33,378 nt of DNA from a virus. The translations under genes were made by a program, and so were the position numbers. The notes under the pieces were generated by a model, which did no database searches, was not told where the DNA came from, and saw only the letters and a program-made list of their open reading frames with translations. Where the stretch lies: IMG/VR virus record IMGVR_UViG_3300042402_001533, positions 1 to 33,378 of that record. One strand, 5' to 3'. Positions within the stretch are counted from its first letter, which is position 1. Each line of letters opens with the position of its first letter. Positions 25,441 through 32,512 of the stretch are shown piece by piece.

Positions 25441-25665
25441 TTAGAATAAAGTTTGCTGCCCGTCTTCTTCTGTTGGAGCAGAGTATGATGGGGCGGGTCC
25501 AAGAAGGTACCCTTCCTCATGATATGAAACCATCTTAGATACATCCTCTGGCCCAACTAGTTTATTTGCAATAATTGTCAATAGGTCATATATACGGTGA
25601 AGCATAATATAGTTAACCATTGGTAGGTTATCTTCTAATGCTGATGATTTTTCTTCATTTTTCAT
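25441..25665 (-). CDS. Conserved-type phage protein
   Basis: 74 residues: LPMVNYIMLHRIYDLLTIIA, KMVSYHEEGYLLGPAPSYSA, ending QQTLF. The MLHRIYD motif recurs in actinophages as I recall. The C-terminal QQTLF resembles a sliding-clamp binding motif (QxxLF), a possible link to replication; not proven. Confidence 0.68.
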   Translation of the reverse strand: MKNEEKSSALEDNLPMVNYIMLHRIYDLLTIIANKLVGPEDVSKMVSYHEEGYLLGPAPSYSAPTEEDGQQTLF

Positions 25666-25762
25666 CTGGTCTACCTAAGTCTTCCCAAAATTTTTCCCGC
25701 CCCATATTATCAATAGGAATAATTGGGGTGCTGTTGCATTGGCAGTCTTTATCACATGTCAT
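25655..25762 (-). CDS. Cys-rich microprotein
   Basis: 35 residues: MTCDKDCQCNSTPIIPIDNM, GREKFWEDLGRPDEK. Three Cys near the start. It overlaps both neighbours by about 11 nt. Tentative. Confidence 0.52.
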   Translation of the reverse strand: MTCDKDCQCNSTPIIPIDNMGREKFWEDLGRPDEK

Positions 25763-25973
25763 CTTGGACCTTCTTCATAGTCTTTATAATCTCATCATAA
25801 AAACCAAATCCTATAAACTTTTTATATTCACAAGATAGGCAATACAAGTATACCTCGTCTTCATTTGTCTGATTAGGAAGAAGAAGACCTTGATCTAGTG
25901 GGCAAACCAGTCTAGGAACAAGGCCTTCTTCAGAAAGTGCTATGTATTGAGATACTTGCTGTATCCTACGCAT
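25752..25973 (-). CDS. Zinc-binding phage protein
   Basis: 73 residues: LVPRLVCPLDQGLLLPNQTN, YLYCLSCEYKKFIGFGFYDE. One Cys plus CLSC pair; recurring actinophage family (VCPMDQG ... YCLxCxYK) as I recall, unknown function. AGGAG lies before its ATG. Confidence 0.7.
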   Translation of the reverse strand: MRRIQQVSQYIALSEEGLVPRLVCPLDQGLLLPNQTNEDEVYLYCLSCEYKKFIGFGFYDEIIKTMKKVQDDM

Positions 25974-25979
25974 TTTCTC

Positions 25980-26531
25980 CTACTTCAAGGTAGTTGGGAA
26001 TTTAGTATAAAATTCCTTCGCTCTTGGGGTTAAACCCTTCCAAGCTGACCAATTTGTACCGCCCTTGGTCATATAGTACGTTATCTCTGCGTTTATTACT
26101 GGATCAAATAATAGTACATTTGATCTCAGGTCAAATTTTTCTTTACGAGCAACACCAAGGTTTCCCAACATGTTGATCTGAAAAATTCCATAGGAACTGT
26201 CTCCAGTATTCCTGTTGCCATTATATGCTAGTGGGCGTCCATTGGACTCCGTCTTTGCAATGGCCCAAGCCGTTTTAAGGGCTTTGCCTTCAAAACCTAC
26301 TGCTGACAGTAGTTCTTTCAGTTCAATGTCTGAAAGCATTTCCGAAGGCTTATAAACAGTATTGCTGTACTTCTCTAAGGTTTCTTGCTTAAGTTGTACT
26401 TCTGTCTTTGGTTCTACTTTTAAAGCTTGAGCGGGGATCACTGTATTGTTTGTAAATAGGAATAATGTTATCATTACTACTACAGTCGTACTGTGAGCAA
26501 AATCGCTTAGCTTTTGCTTTATATTCTCCAT
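25980..26531 (-). CDS. Membrane-anchored lysozyme/transglycosylase-like protein
   Basis: 183 residues from ATG 26531, since AGGAGG is 8 nt away from it but only 2 nt from the ATG at 26537. An N-terminal hydrophobic segment (TTVVVMITLFLFTNNTVIPA) is a signal or anchor. Then a lysozyme-like fold: AWAIAKTESNGRPLAYNGNR with a candidate catalytic Glu in KTESNG, and SSYGIFQINM typical of SLT/goose-type lysozymes. The rest (SNVLLFDPVINAEITYYMTK) fits the family. It would cleave peptidoglycan glycan strands from outside; role in entry, lysis or superinfection immunity is unknown. Confidence 0.8.
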   Translation of the reverse strand: MENIKQKLSDFAHSTTVVVMITLFLFTNNTVIPAQALKVEPKTEVQLKQETLEKYSNTVYKPSEMLSDIELKELLSAVGFEGKALKTAWAIAKTESNGRPLAYNGNRNTGDSSYGIFQINMLGNLGVARKEKFDLRSNVLLFDPVINAEITYYMTKGGTNWSAWKGLTPRAKEFYTKFPTTLK

Positions 26532-26556
26532 TGGCATTTCCTCCTTTAGAGATAAC

Positions 26557-26594
26557 GAACTATAATCTTAACATTGTCAGTAAGTTACTGTCAA
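26557..26594 (-). promoter_or_regulatory. Minus promoter with operator-like inverted repeat at divergent junction
   Basis: Leftward TTGACA (26589-26594) and TAAGAT with an 18-nt spacer drive the lysozyme-like gene. TTGTCAGTAA-G-TTACTGTCAA (26574-26594) is a palindrome with one mismatched pair overlapping that promoter. The rightward glycosyltransferase start is 22 nt beyond. Confidence 0.6.
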
Positions 26595-26616
26595 GTCAGT
26601 TGACCAGAAAGATATT

Positions 26617-27609
26617 ATGGATATTTCATTTTCTACGCCAATAAGTAACCTAAAAACTTCAAATGGTTACGGTCATGCTGCGTCTAGAATAGTAGATTCA
26701 TTAAAAAGATTAGGTCATAATGTACCATTTCAAGACGCAAGGGCGGATGTTCAATTAAATTTTTCTCAGCCTGTTTACTATAAGTTACACAGAAATCAAT
26801 ATCAAATTAGTTATACTCCATGGGAGTCAACAGTTGTCCCAAAAGAATGGTTTGAGTATTTAGACGCATGTAATGAAATATGGACAACTTCAGATTGGTG
26901 CAAAGAAGTTTTTGAAGCAAATGGAATTAAAGATGTTAAAGTTTTTCCACATGGCATTGATCCAATATGGAGACCAAAGAAAAGAAAACTAGAACATGGT
27001 AGACCAATAAAGTTTTTGCATGTTGGTGAGCCAGCACCAAGAAAAGCGGGACAAATGGTGGTAGACGCATTTACAGCTTTGTATGGAAATAATCCCTTTT
27101 ACTCTTTAACCATAAAGGCATATAAAAGCAATACTACCCGTATATATAATAATTATATGGATAAAAACATAATCGGTGTTCCAGATGAAAAGTTTAGTAA
27201 TATAAAAATAATTACAGAAGATATGTCAGAAGAAGAACTGGTAAAACTTTATCATGACCATGATGTTTTAGTTTATCCAAGTTATGGTGAAGGATTTGGA
27301 TTTATTCCATTTCAAGCACTTGCCACTGGTATGCCAGTAATTTGTACAGATGGTTGGGCACATTATGATAAGTATCTTGGTCCACTAAAATTAAAATCAG
27401 ATTTAGTTAAATCACCTTGGCCAGTTCATGAGGGCAAAGTCTTTGAACCAGAGTATCAACATCTACTTGAGCTTATGAGAGATGTTTCAATCAACTACAA
27501 TGGATATGCTGGATATTACTTCGCCCAGTCAACTAAACTTCATGAAGAATATAATTGGGATCGGTTGACTAATAAGGCCTTTGAACATATTTTTAAAAAG
27601 TTTTCTTAA
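26617..27609 (+). CDS. Glycosyltransferase (GT-B fold, GT4-like)
   Basis: 330 residues. The N-terminal half has a nucleotide-sugar/acceptor-type fold (MDISFSTPISNLKTSNGYGH, YTPWESTVVPKEWFEYLDAC); the C-terminal half has FLHVGEPAPRKAGQMVVDAF and the donor-site region YPSYGEGFGFIPFQALATGM with PVICTDGWAHYDKYL, matching family GT4. It transfers a sugar to an unknown acceptor, such as a virion protein, DNA base or cell-surface polymer. It sits alone before the reductase gene. Confidence 0.85.
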   Translation: MDISFSTPISNLKTSNGYGHAASRIVDSLKRLGHNVPFQDARADVQLNFSQPVYYKLHRNQYQISYTPWESTVVPKEWFEYLDACNEIWTTSDWCKEVFEANGIKDVKVFPHGIDPIWRPKKRKLEHGRPIKFLHVGEPAPRKAGQMVVDAFTALYGNNPFYSLTIKAYKSNTTRIYNNYMDKNIIGVPDEKFSNIKIITEDMSEEELVKLYHDHDVLVYPSYGEGFGFIPFQALATGMPVICTDGWAHYDKYLGPLKLKSDLVKSPWPVHEGKVFEPEYQHLLELMRDVSINYNGYAGYYFAQSTKLHEEYNWDRLTNKAFEHIFKKFS

Positions 27610-27621
27610 GGTCTTCCCCAC

Positions 27622-27627
27622 TATAAT
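27622..27627 (+). promoter_or_regulatory. -10 box for the ribonucleotide reductase gene
   Basis: TATAAT 13 nt after the glycosyltransferase stop; the leader would be about 64 nt. No clear -35. No cobalamin riboswitch seen in so short a leader. Confidence 0.55.
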
Positions 27628-27697
27628 AAAGTTTGATACACTTAGACTTCATTCAAATTTAATCAATCCGTTAGGCGGAAGAAAAGGTGTCACTAAA

Positions 27698-29632
27698 ATG
27701 TCAAGAACTATTGAAAACCCGTACGAAAACTTTATTGCTTTGTCTCGCTATGCAAGATGGATGCCAGAGCAAAATCGTCGTGAAACATGGGGTGAGACAG
27801 TAGATCGTTATTTTGACTATATGTTAGGACATCTAGATAAGAGCTATAGTTATAAGCCAGATGCAAAAATTGTTGAAGAACTTCGTAATGCTGTATTTAA
27901 TCGTAATGTTATGCCATCAATGCGATCAGTAATGACTGCAGGTGCTGCATTAGATAGAGATCATGTTGCAGGGTATAACTGTTCATTTGTTCCAGTAGAT
28001 AATCCAAGATCATTTGATGAAACAATGTATATCTTGATGTGTGGAACAGGTGTTGGATTCTCTGTTGAGTATAAGTATGTTAATAAGCTTCCTGCCGTCC
28101 CAGATTCATTAGAAAAGTCAAACACAGTTGTTATTGTTGAAGATTCAAAGCAGGGCTGGGCAAAAGCATACCGTGAACTACTTGCATTGCTGTGGTCAGG
28201 ACAGATTCCAGCAATTGATGTTAGCAAGTTGCGACCAGCAGGCGCAAGACTAAAGACTATGGGCGGAAGATCATCAGGGCCACAACCGCTAGTTAATCTT
28301 TTTGATTTTACAATTGCAAAGTTTAAGTCTGCAACAGGACGTCAGCTAAAGCCAATTGAGGCACATGACATTATGTGTAAGATTGGAGAGATTGTAGTTG
28401 TTGGCGGAGTTCGCAGATCAGCAATGATTTCTCTTTCAAATATCAATGACATTGAAATGGCCCAAGCCAAGTCAGGCAACTGGTGGGAAAATAACTCACA
28501 GCGTGCTTTATCAAATAACTCTGTTGCATATTCTCGCAAACCAGAGATGGAGCAGTTTATTGCAGAATGGAAATCTTTATATGATTCAAAATCAGGAGAG
28601 CGTGGAATCTACAATGTTGCAGCAGCACAAGCACAAGCAGCAAAGTACGGACGCAGAGACCCAGAGATTCACTATGGAACAAACCCATGTTCAGAAATTA
28701 TTCTACGTCCTTATCAGTTTTGTAATCTTTCAGAAGTCGTATTACGTGAAAAGGACACTATTGAAGATGTTAAAAATAAGGTTCGCCTTGCAACAATTCT
28801 TGGAACGTGGCAGTCAACATTAACCGACTTTAAGTACCTTCGTAAAATCTGGAAGGACAATACAGAAGAGGAACGCTTACTAGGAGTATCTTTAACTGGA
28901 CAATTTGGACACAAGTTCTTTTCTGGTAAAGAAGATATTAATAAGCTAGAAAAGGTTTTAGTAAGCCTTCGTGAATCAGCAAGAGATGTAAACAAGTCTG
29001 AAGCCAATAAAATTGGAATTCAGGAGTCTGCTGCAATCACATGCGTAAAACCTTCAGGAACTGTTTCACAACTTGTAGGAGTTTCTTCAGGAATGCACCC
29101 ATGGCATTCAGATTATTATATTCGCACAGTTCGTGGTGACAAGAAGGATCCAATTTCTACATTTTTAAAGGAAGTCGGAATCCCTGTAGAAGATGATGTA
29201 ATGAAGCCAAACGATACATATGTATTTTCATTTCCAGTAAAAGCTCCAGAAGGTGCAATTGTTAGAAATGATTTAACAGCACTTGATCATTTAAACACAT
29301 GGCTAGTTTATCAACGTGCATGGTGTGAGCACAAGCCATCAATTACAGTTTCTGTAAAAGAAGATGAATGGATGGAAGTTGGTGCTTGGGTATATAAGCA
29401 TTTTGATGAGGTGTCTGGAATTTCATTTTTGCCCCATTCAGATCATACATATAAGCAGGCTCCATATCAGGAAGTAGATAAACAAGAATATTTAGATTTG
29501 CTTTCAAAGATGCCAAAGGATATTCGATGGGAAGATTTATCTTTCTACGAGACAGAGGACGGAACTAGCGGCTCACAAACCCTAGCCTGTACTTCTGATG
29601 GAAATTGCGAAATTGTAGATATTTCAGCTTAG
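27698..29632 (+). CDS. nrdJ: Adenosylcobalamin-dependent (class II) ribonucleotide reductase, RTPR type
   Basis: 644 residues from ATG 27698 (MSRTIENPYENFIALSRYAR); the longer frame from 27581 runs through promoter DNA. YNCSFVPVDNPRSFDE, CGTGVGFSVEYKYVNKLP, NPCSEIILRPYQFCNLSE and AAITCVKPSGTVSQLVG are hallmarks of monomeric ribonucleoside-triphosphate reductase; active-site Cys are in NCSF and NPCSE. The end LACTSDGNCEIVDISA provides the C-terminal Cys pair that relays electrons from thioredoxin. It converts NTPs to dNTPs with B12, making the phage independent of oxygen. Moderately shorter than typical RTPR. The phage thioredoxin at 7794 may serve it. No intein seen. Confidence 0.94.
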   Translation: MSRTIENPYENFIALSRYARWMPEQNRRETWGETVDRYFDYMLGHLDKSYSYKPDAKIVEELRNAVFNRNVMPSMRSVMTAGAALDRDHVAGYNCSFVPVDNPRSFDETMYILMCGTGVGFSVEYKYVNKLPAVPDSLEKSNTVVIVEDSKQGWAKAYRELLALLWSGQIPAIDVSKLRPAGARLKTMGGRSSGPQPLVNLFDFTIAKFKSATGRQLKPIEAHDIMCKIGEIVVVGGVRRSAMISLSNINDIEMAQAKSGNWWENNSQRALSNNSVAYSRKPEMEQFIAEWKSLYDSKSGERGIYNVAAAQAQAAKYGRRDPEIHYGTNPCSEIILRPYQFCNLSEVVLREKDTIEDVKNKVRLATILGTWQSTLTDFKYLRKIWKDNTEEERLLGVSLTGQFGHKFFSGKEDINKLEKVLVSLRESARDVNKSEANKIGIQESAAITCVKPSGTVSQLVGVSSGMHPWHSDYYIRTVRGDKKDPISTFLKEVGIPVEDDVMKPNDTYVFSFPVKAPEGAIVRNDLTALDHLNTWLVYQRAWCEHKPSITVSVKEDEWMEVGAWVYKHFDEVSGISFLPHSDHTYKQAPYQEVDKQEYLDLLSKMPKDIRWEDLSFYETEDGTSGSQTLACTSDGNCEIVDISA

Positions 29633-29641
29633 TGGTAGAAT
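29613..29641 (+). promoter_or_regulatory. Possible promoter for the holin-like gene
   Basis: TTGTAG, 17-nt spacer, TAGAAT (29636-29641). The leader contains two small hairpins (GGGC-ACAAC-GCCC). Confidence 0.45.
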
Positions 29642-29704
29642 AATAGTATTGGGGGAAATACCCTCAAAATTCTGGGCACAACGCCCAAAATTGGAGATGA
29701 TCAA

Positions 29705-29932
29705 ATGAACAGAGATCTAAACAAGGACGGAAAGGTTACAATGACAGAGGAAATTTTAGCAGCGCTAGGAACATATGCGAGAGCATTTCTTTCAGCCGCA
29801 ATTGCTTTGTACATGACTGGAAATACGAATCCAAGGGATTTGTTAATGGGTGGCGTTGCCGCTGTTGCTCCAGTAATTTTAAAGGCTCTTAGCCCAAGTA
29901 ACAAAGAATATGGCTTTAAGTCAGATAAGTAA
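29705..29932 (+). CDS. Holin-like membrane protein with EF-hand loop
   Basis: 75 residues, GGAG 8 nt before the ATG. Residues 4-15 (DLNKDGKVTMTE) form a complete EF-hand calcium loop. The rest has two hydrophobic helices (LGTYARAFLSAAIALYMTG and LLMGGVAAVAPVILKAL), typical of r1t-like phage holins. As holin it would permeabilise the membrane late in infection. A single gene with a strong terminator behind it. Confidence 0.75.
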   Translation: MNRDLNKDGKVTMTEEILAALGTYARAFLSAAIALYMTGNTNPRDLLMGGVAAVAPVILKALSPSNKEYGFKSDK

Positions 29933-29962
29933 TTAATACAATTTAATATACGATTAGGATGG

Positions 29963-29992
29963 CTCCTATGCTAAAATAAGCATAGGAGTTTT
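29963..29992 (+). terminator. Intrinsic terminator
   Basis: Perfect 10-bp stem CTCCTATGCT/AGCATAGGAG with 6-nt loop and TTTT tail, between the holin-like gene and the tail operon. Confidence 0.9.
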
Positions 29993-30013
29993 CCTATTTA
30001 GGAGTACTAGTAA

Positions 30014-30361
30014 ATGGCAGGACAAAAAAATTGGGAAGTAGATCAAAATGCTACTTTCTCGTTTATCGTTGAATACAAAGATCCAGAAGGTGATCCTATA
30101 GATCTCACTGGAGCTTCCGCTAAAATGCAGGTCCGTGATACAAAAGGCGGAAGTAAGTTAGCATTTACACTAACTTCACCAAGCGGCGGAATAACGATTG
30201 ATCCTACTAATGGCCAGCTCACAATTAGAATGACACCTACCCAAACAAACAAATTGTTTTTTCCAAAATCCTCATACGATATCATGCTTACAGACTCAAA
30301 CTCTAATAAGGTAAAGATACTTGAAGGATTTATGACATTATCAAGGTCGGTGACAATATAA
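30014..30361 (+). CDS. Virion/baseplate-type beta protein
   Basis: 115 residues: NATFSFIVEYKDPEGDPIDL, TGASAKMQVRDTKGGSKLAF, GGITIDPTNGQLTIRMTPTQ, YDIMLTDSNSNKVKILEGFM. The 'polynomial strand' pattern (IDLTGA..QVRD, GxITI, ML TD) is common in small phage tail/baseplate proteins that precede fibres. TTAGGAG before the ATG. Function by family and context. Confidence 0.75.
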   Translation: MAGQKNWEVDQNATFSFIVEYKDPEGDPIDLTGASAKMQVRDTKGGSKLAFTLTSPSGGITIDPTNGQLTIRMTPTQTNKLFFPKSSYDIMLTDSNSNKVKILEGFMTLSRSVTI

Positions 30362-30816
30362 TGGTAGATTTAGTAACTTCTATATCATCTAGAAATCAAG
30401 TTGCAGTAACAGTTCCTGGCCCACAAGGCCCAAGAGGAAAAACAATATTAAATGGTTCTGGGGTACCAGCAAATAACCTGGGGCTACAAAATGATTATTA
30501 CTACGATACGGTATCAAAGATATTTTATGGCCCAAAGCCATCTGATGTAACATGGTCTGGCGCAGTAACGGTTACTTTGGGCGCTGGTGCTGCTGGAAAT
30601 TACGCACACACAGTAACATGGGAAGTCGGGTCCGTAACAGGCCCAGTAAGTGAAGTTTATTCAAAAGTAATAGCACACAATCTAGGTTTCTATCCTAACG
30701 TAACAATTAAGGATAGTGCAGGAAATGTATTGGAAACGGGTATAGATTATAATAGTCTTAACCAAATAACGCTGACAATGGCTCAACCATTTTCAGGGAC
30801 AGCGTACCTGTCGTAA
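30361..30816 (+). CDS. Small tail fibre protein with short collagen-like motif
   Basis: 151 residues: GPQGPRGKTI is a minimal collagen-like stretch; the middle describes a linker; the C-terminus (KVIAHNLGFYPNVTIKDSAG, QITLTMAQPFSGTAYLS) resembles phage receptor-binding tip folds. Coupled to the upstream gene by one base. Confidence 0.7.
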   Translation: MVDLVTSISSRNQVAVTVPGPQGPRGKTILNGSGVPANNLGLQNDYYYDTVSKIFYGPKPSDVTWSGAVTVTLGAGAAGNYAHTVTWEVGSVTGPVSEVYSKVIAHNLGFYPNVTIKDSAGNVLETGIDYNSLNQITLTMAQPFSGTAYLS

Positions 30817-30828
30817 GGAGATAAAAAA

Positions 30829-32208
30829 ATGGCAAGAAAATATATGGTAGCAATTGATCTCAATAAAAATGAGTTATCAAATGCAAGAATTCAGAATTTA
30901 TCAACGGCTCCTGCGTCACCAGTTGTCGGACAAATTTATTTTGACACAGTTTTAGGATTTTTAAGATCATGGAACGGTAGCGCATGGATTAACACAAGCA
31001 CTGGAGCACAGGGAACCACTGGAACACAGGGTGAAACTGGAGCTCAAGGAACTACTGGTGCACAGGGAACTACTGGTGCACAGGGAACTACTGGTGCACA
31101 GGGTGAAACTGGAGCCCAAGGAACTACTGGTGCACAAGGTACAACTGGAGCCCAAGGAGAAACTGGTGCACAAGGTACAACTGGCGCACAGGGAACCACT
31201 GGAGCCCAAGGAGAAACTGGAGCCCAAGGTACAACTGGAACTCAGGGAACTACTGGTGCACAGGGAGAAACTGGCGCACAAGGAGAAACTGGCGCACAAG
31301 GAACAACTGGAGCCCAAGGAGAAACTGGAGCCCAAGGAGAAACTGGAGCCCAAGGTACAACTGGAGCACAGGGAACTACTGGTACTCAAGGTATTCAAGG
31401 ACAAAACGCTGGAATTCTAAGCGTCGGTTCAGGTCTGTCATTAAATGGCGGAACAGGTGAACTAACAGTTGATACAACAACAATTGCAACAAAAGCTTAT
31501 GTAGATGCAACTGCAACTGGATTAGATGTTAAAGCATCAGTTCGTGTAGCAACTACTGCACCATTAACATTAGCTTCAGCACTTGAAAATGGAGATACTC
31601 TTGACGGAGTAACTCTTGCAACTGGTGACCGTGTACTTGTTAAGAATCAATCAACTGGTTCTGAAAACGGTATTTACGTTGTTAAGGCCTCTGGAGCGCC
31701 AGATCGTGCAGAAGATGCAAATCTAAGCGCAGAAGTTACAGCAGGAATGTTCACATTTGTATCAGAAGGTACTACAAATGGAAATACTGGCTGGGTTCTT
31801 ACAACAGATGACGTAATAACATTAGGAACAACACCACTTGTATTTTCGCAGTTCTCAGGAGCTGGAACATATACAGCAGGTGGTGGTTTAACGCTAACTG
31901 GAACAACATTTGCGGTTGGTGCTGGAACAGGTATTACTGTAAATGCTGATGATGTAGCAATTGATACATCAGTTGTAGTACGAAAGTATGCAACTACTAT
32001 CACACCAGCTGAACCATTTAGCGCAACAACTTTTCCAATAACTCATAATCTAGGAACATCAGATATTGAAGTTACTGTTTATGAAGTTGCAACAGGTGCT
32101 AAGGTTGAAACAGATACTACAATATCAGGTAATACAAATGTGGTAACAATCGGATTTGCAGTAGCTCCTATTGATGGAGAAACATACAGAGTAGTAGTAC
32201 AGGCATAA
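30829..32208 (+). CDS. Collagen-like tail fibre protein
   Basis: 459 residues. The N-terminus ([20 protein letters not shown]) matches the anchor of the next gene. Then more than 40 Gly-X-Y triplets, mostly GAQ, GTT and GET with no proline, likely a trimeric triple helix. The C-terminal part has [40 protein letters not shown] and a tip similar to the previous gene ([18 protein letters not shown]). Trimeric fibres bind host receptors. Confidence 0.85.
   Translation: MARKYMVAIDLNKNELSNARIQNLSTAPASPVVGQIYFDTVLGFLRSWNGSAWINTSTGAQGTTGTQGETGAQGTTGAQGTTGAQGTTGAQGETGAQGTTGAQGTTGAQGETGAQGTTGAQGTTGAQGETGAQGTTGTQGTTGAQGETGAQGETGAQGTTGAQGETGAQGETGAQGTTGAQGTTGTQGIQGQNAGILSVGSGLSLNGGTGELTVDTTTIATKAYVDATATGLDVKASVRVATTAPLTLASALENGDTLDGVTLATGDRVLVKNQSTGSENGIYVVKASGAPDRAEDANLSAEVTAGMFTFVSEGTTNGNTGWVLTTDDVITLGTTPLVFSQFSGAGTYTAGGGLTLTGTTFAVGAGTGITVNADDVAIDTSVVVRKYATTITPAEPFSATTFPITHNLGTSDIEVTVYEVATGAKVETDTTISGNTNVVTIGFAVAPIDGETYRVVVQA
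31006..31398 (+). repeat. Collagen-like 9-bp/18-bp repeat array
   Basis: Repeats of GGAnCnCArGGn-type codons encode [12 protein letters not shown] and GTQGTT units. Both alternate frames on both strands stay open across the array, an artefact of the period. Confidence 0.85.
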
Positions 32209-32212
32209 AAAC

Positions 32213-32512
32213 ATGGCTAAAAAGTTCTTAACTCCTATCACGTTGGTTAATATGGATTCCGACCCAGTTAATCCAACAATAGGACAAATGTATTTTAATA
32301 CACAGGAAAGAACTATTAAGGCTTATAACGGAGAAGTTTGGTATGAGGTGGCTGGTCCAAAAGCAATTTTGGACCATACACACTACACAGACGGTGGTAT
32401 TAGAACTGTCGATTATGGAAACTATGCATCAAATAATGACTACATGGTTTCCATAAACGGCGGTGGATCAACAACAGTATTTAATGATTCAATAGACGGG
32501 GGAACAGCATAA
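32213..32512 (+). CDS. Small fibre-anchor protein
   Basis: 99 residues: FLTPITLVNMDSDPVNPTIG, QMYFNTQERTIKAYNGEVWY, then a Gly/Asp-rich end. The start shares the anchor motif 'GQxYFNT...YNGxxW' with the preceding gene, so it may attach to the same site. TAATG links it to the next gene. Confidence 0.7.
   Translation: MAKKFLTPITLVNMDSDPVNPTIGQMYFNTQERTIKAYNGEVWYEVAGPKAILDHTHYTDGGIRTVDYGNYASNNDYMVSINGGGSTTVFNDSIDGGTA

Noticed and set aside
24629-26605. Recurrent AGTTGAC[T/C]A before three rightward starts (24654, 24908, 26617)
   Set aside because: The distances to ATG (11-19 nt) differ and no -10 box fits; treated as chance or part of other promoters.
27581-27697. Extended N-terminus of the ribonucleotide reductase
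   Set aside because: The 39 extra codons overlap the glycosyltransferase end and the -10 box; the family N-terminus begins near MSRTIENPYENFIALS.
30967-31420. Open frames on both strands across the collagen array (145 and 129 codons)
   Set aside because: Artefact of the 9-nt repeat period; only the Gly-X-Y frame continues into ordinary protein on both sides.
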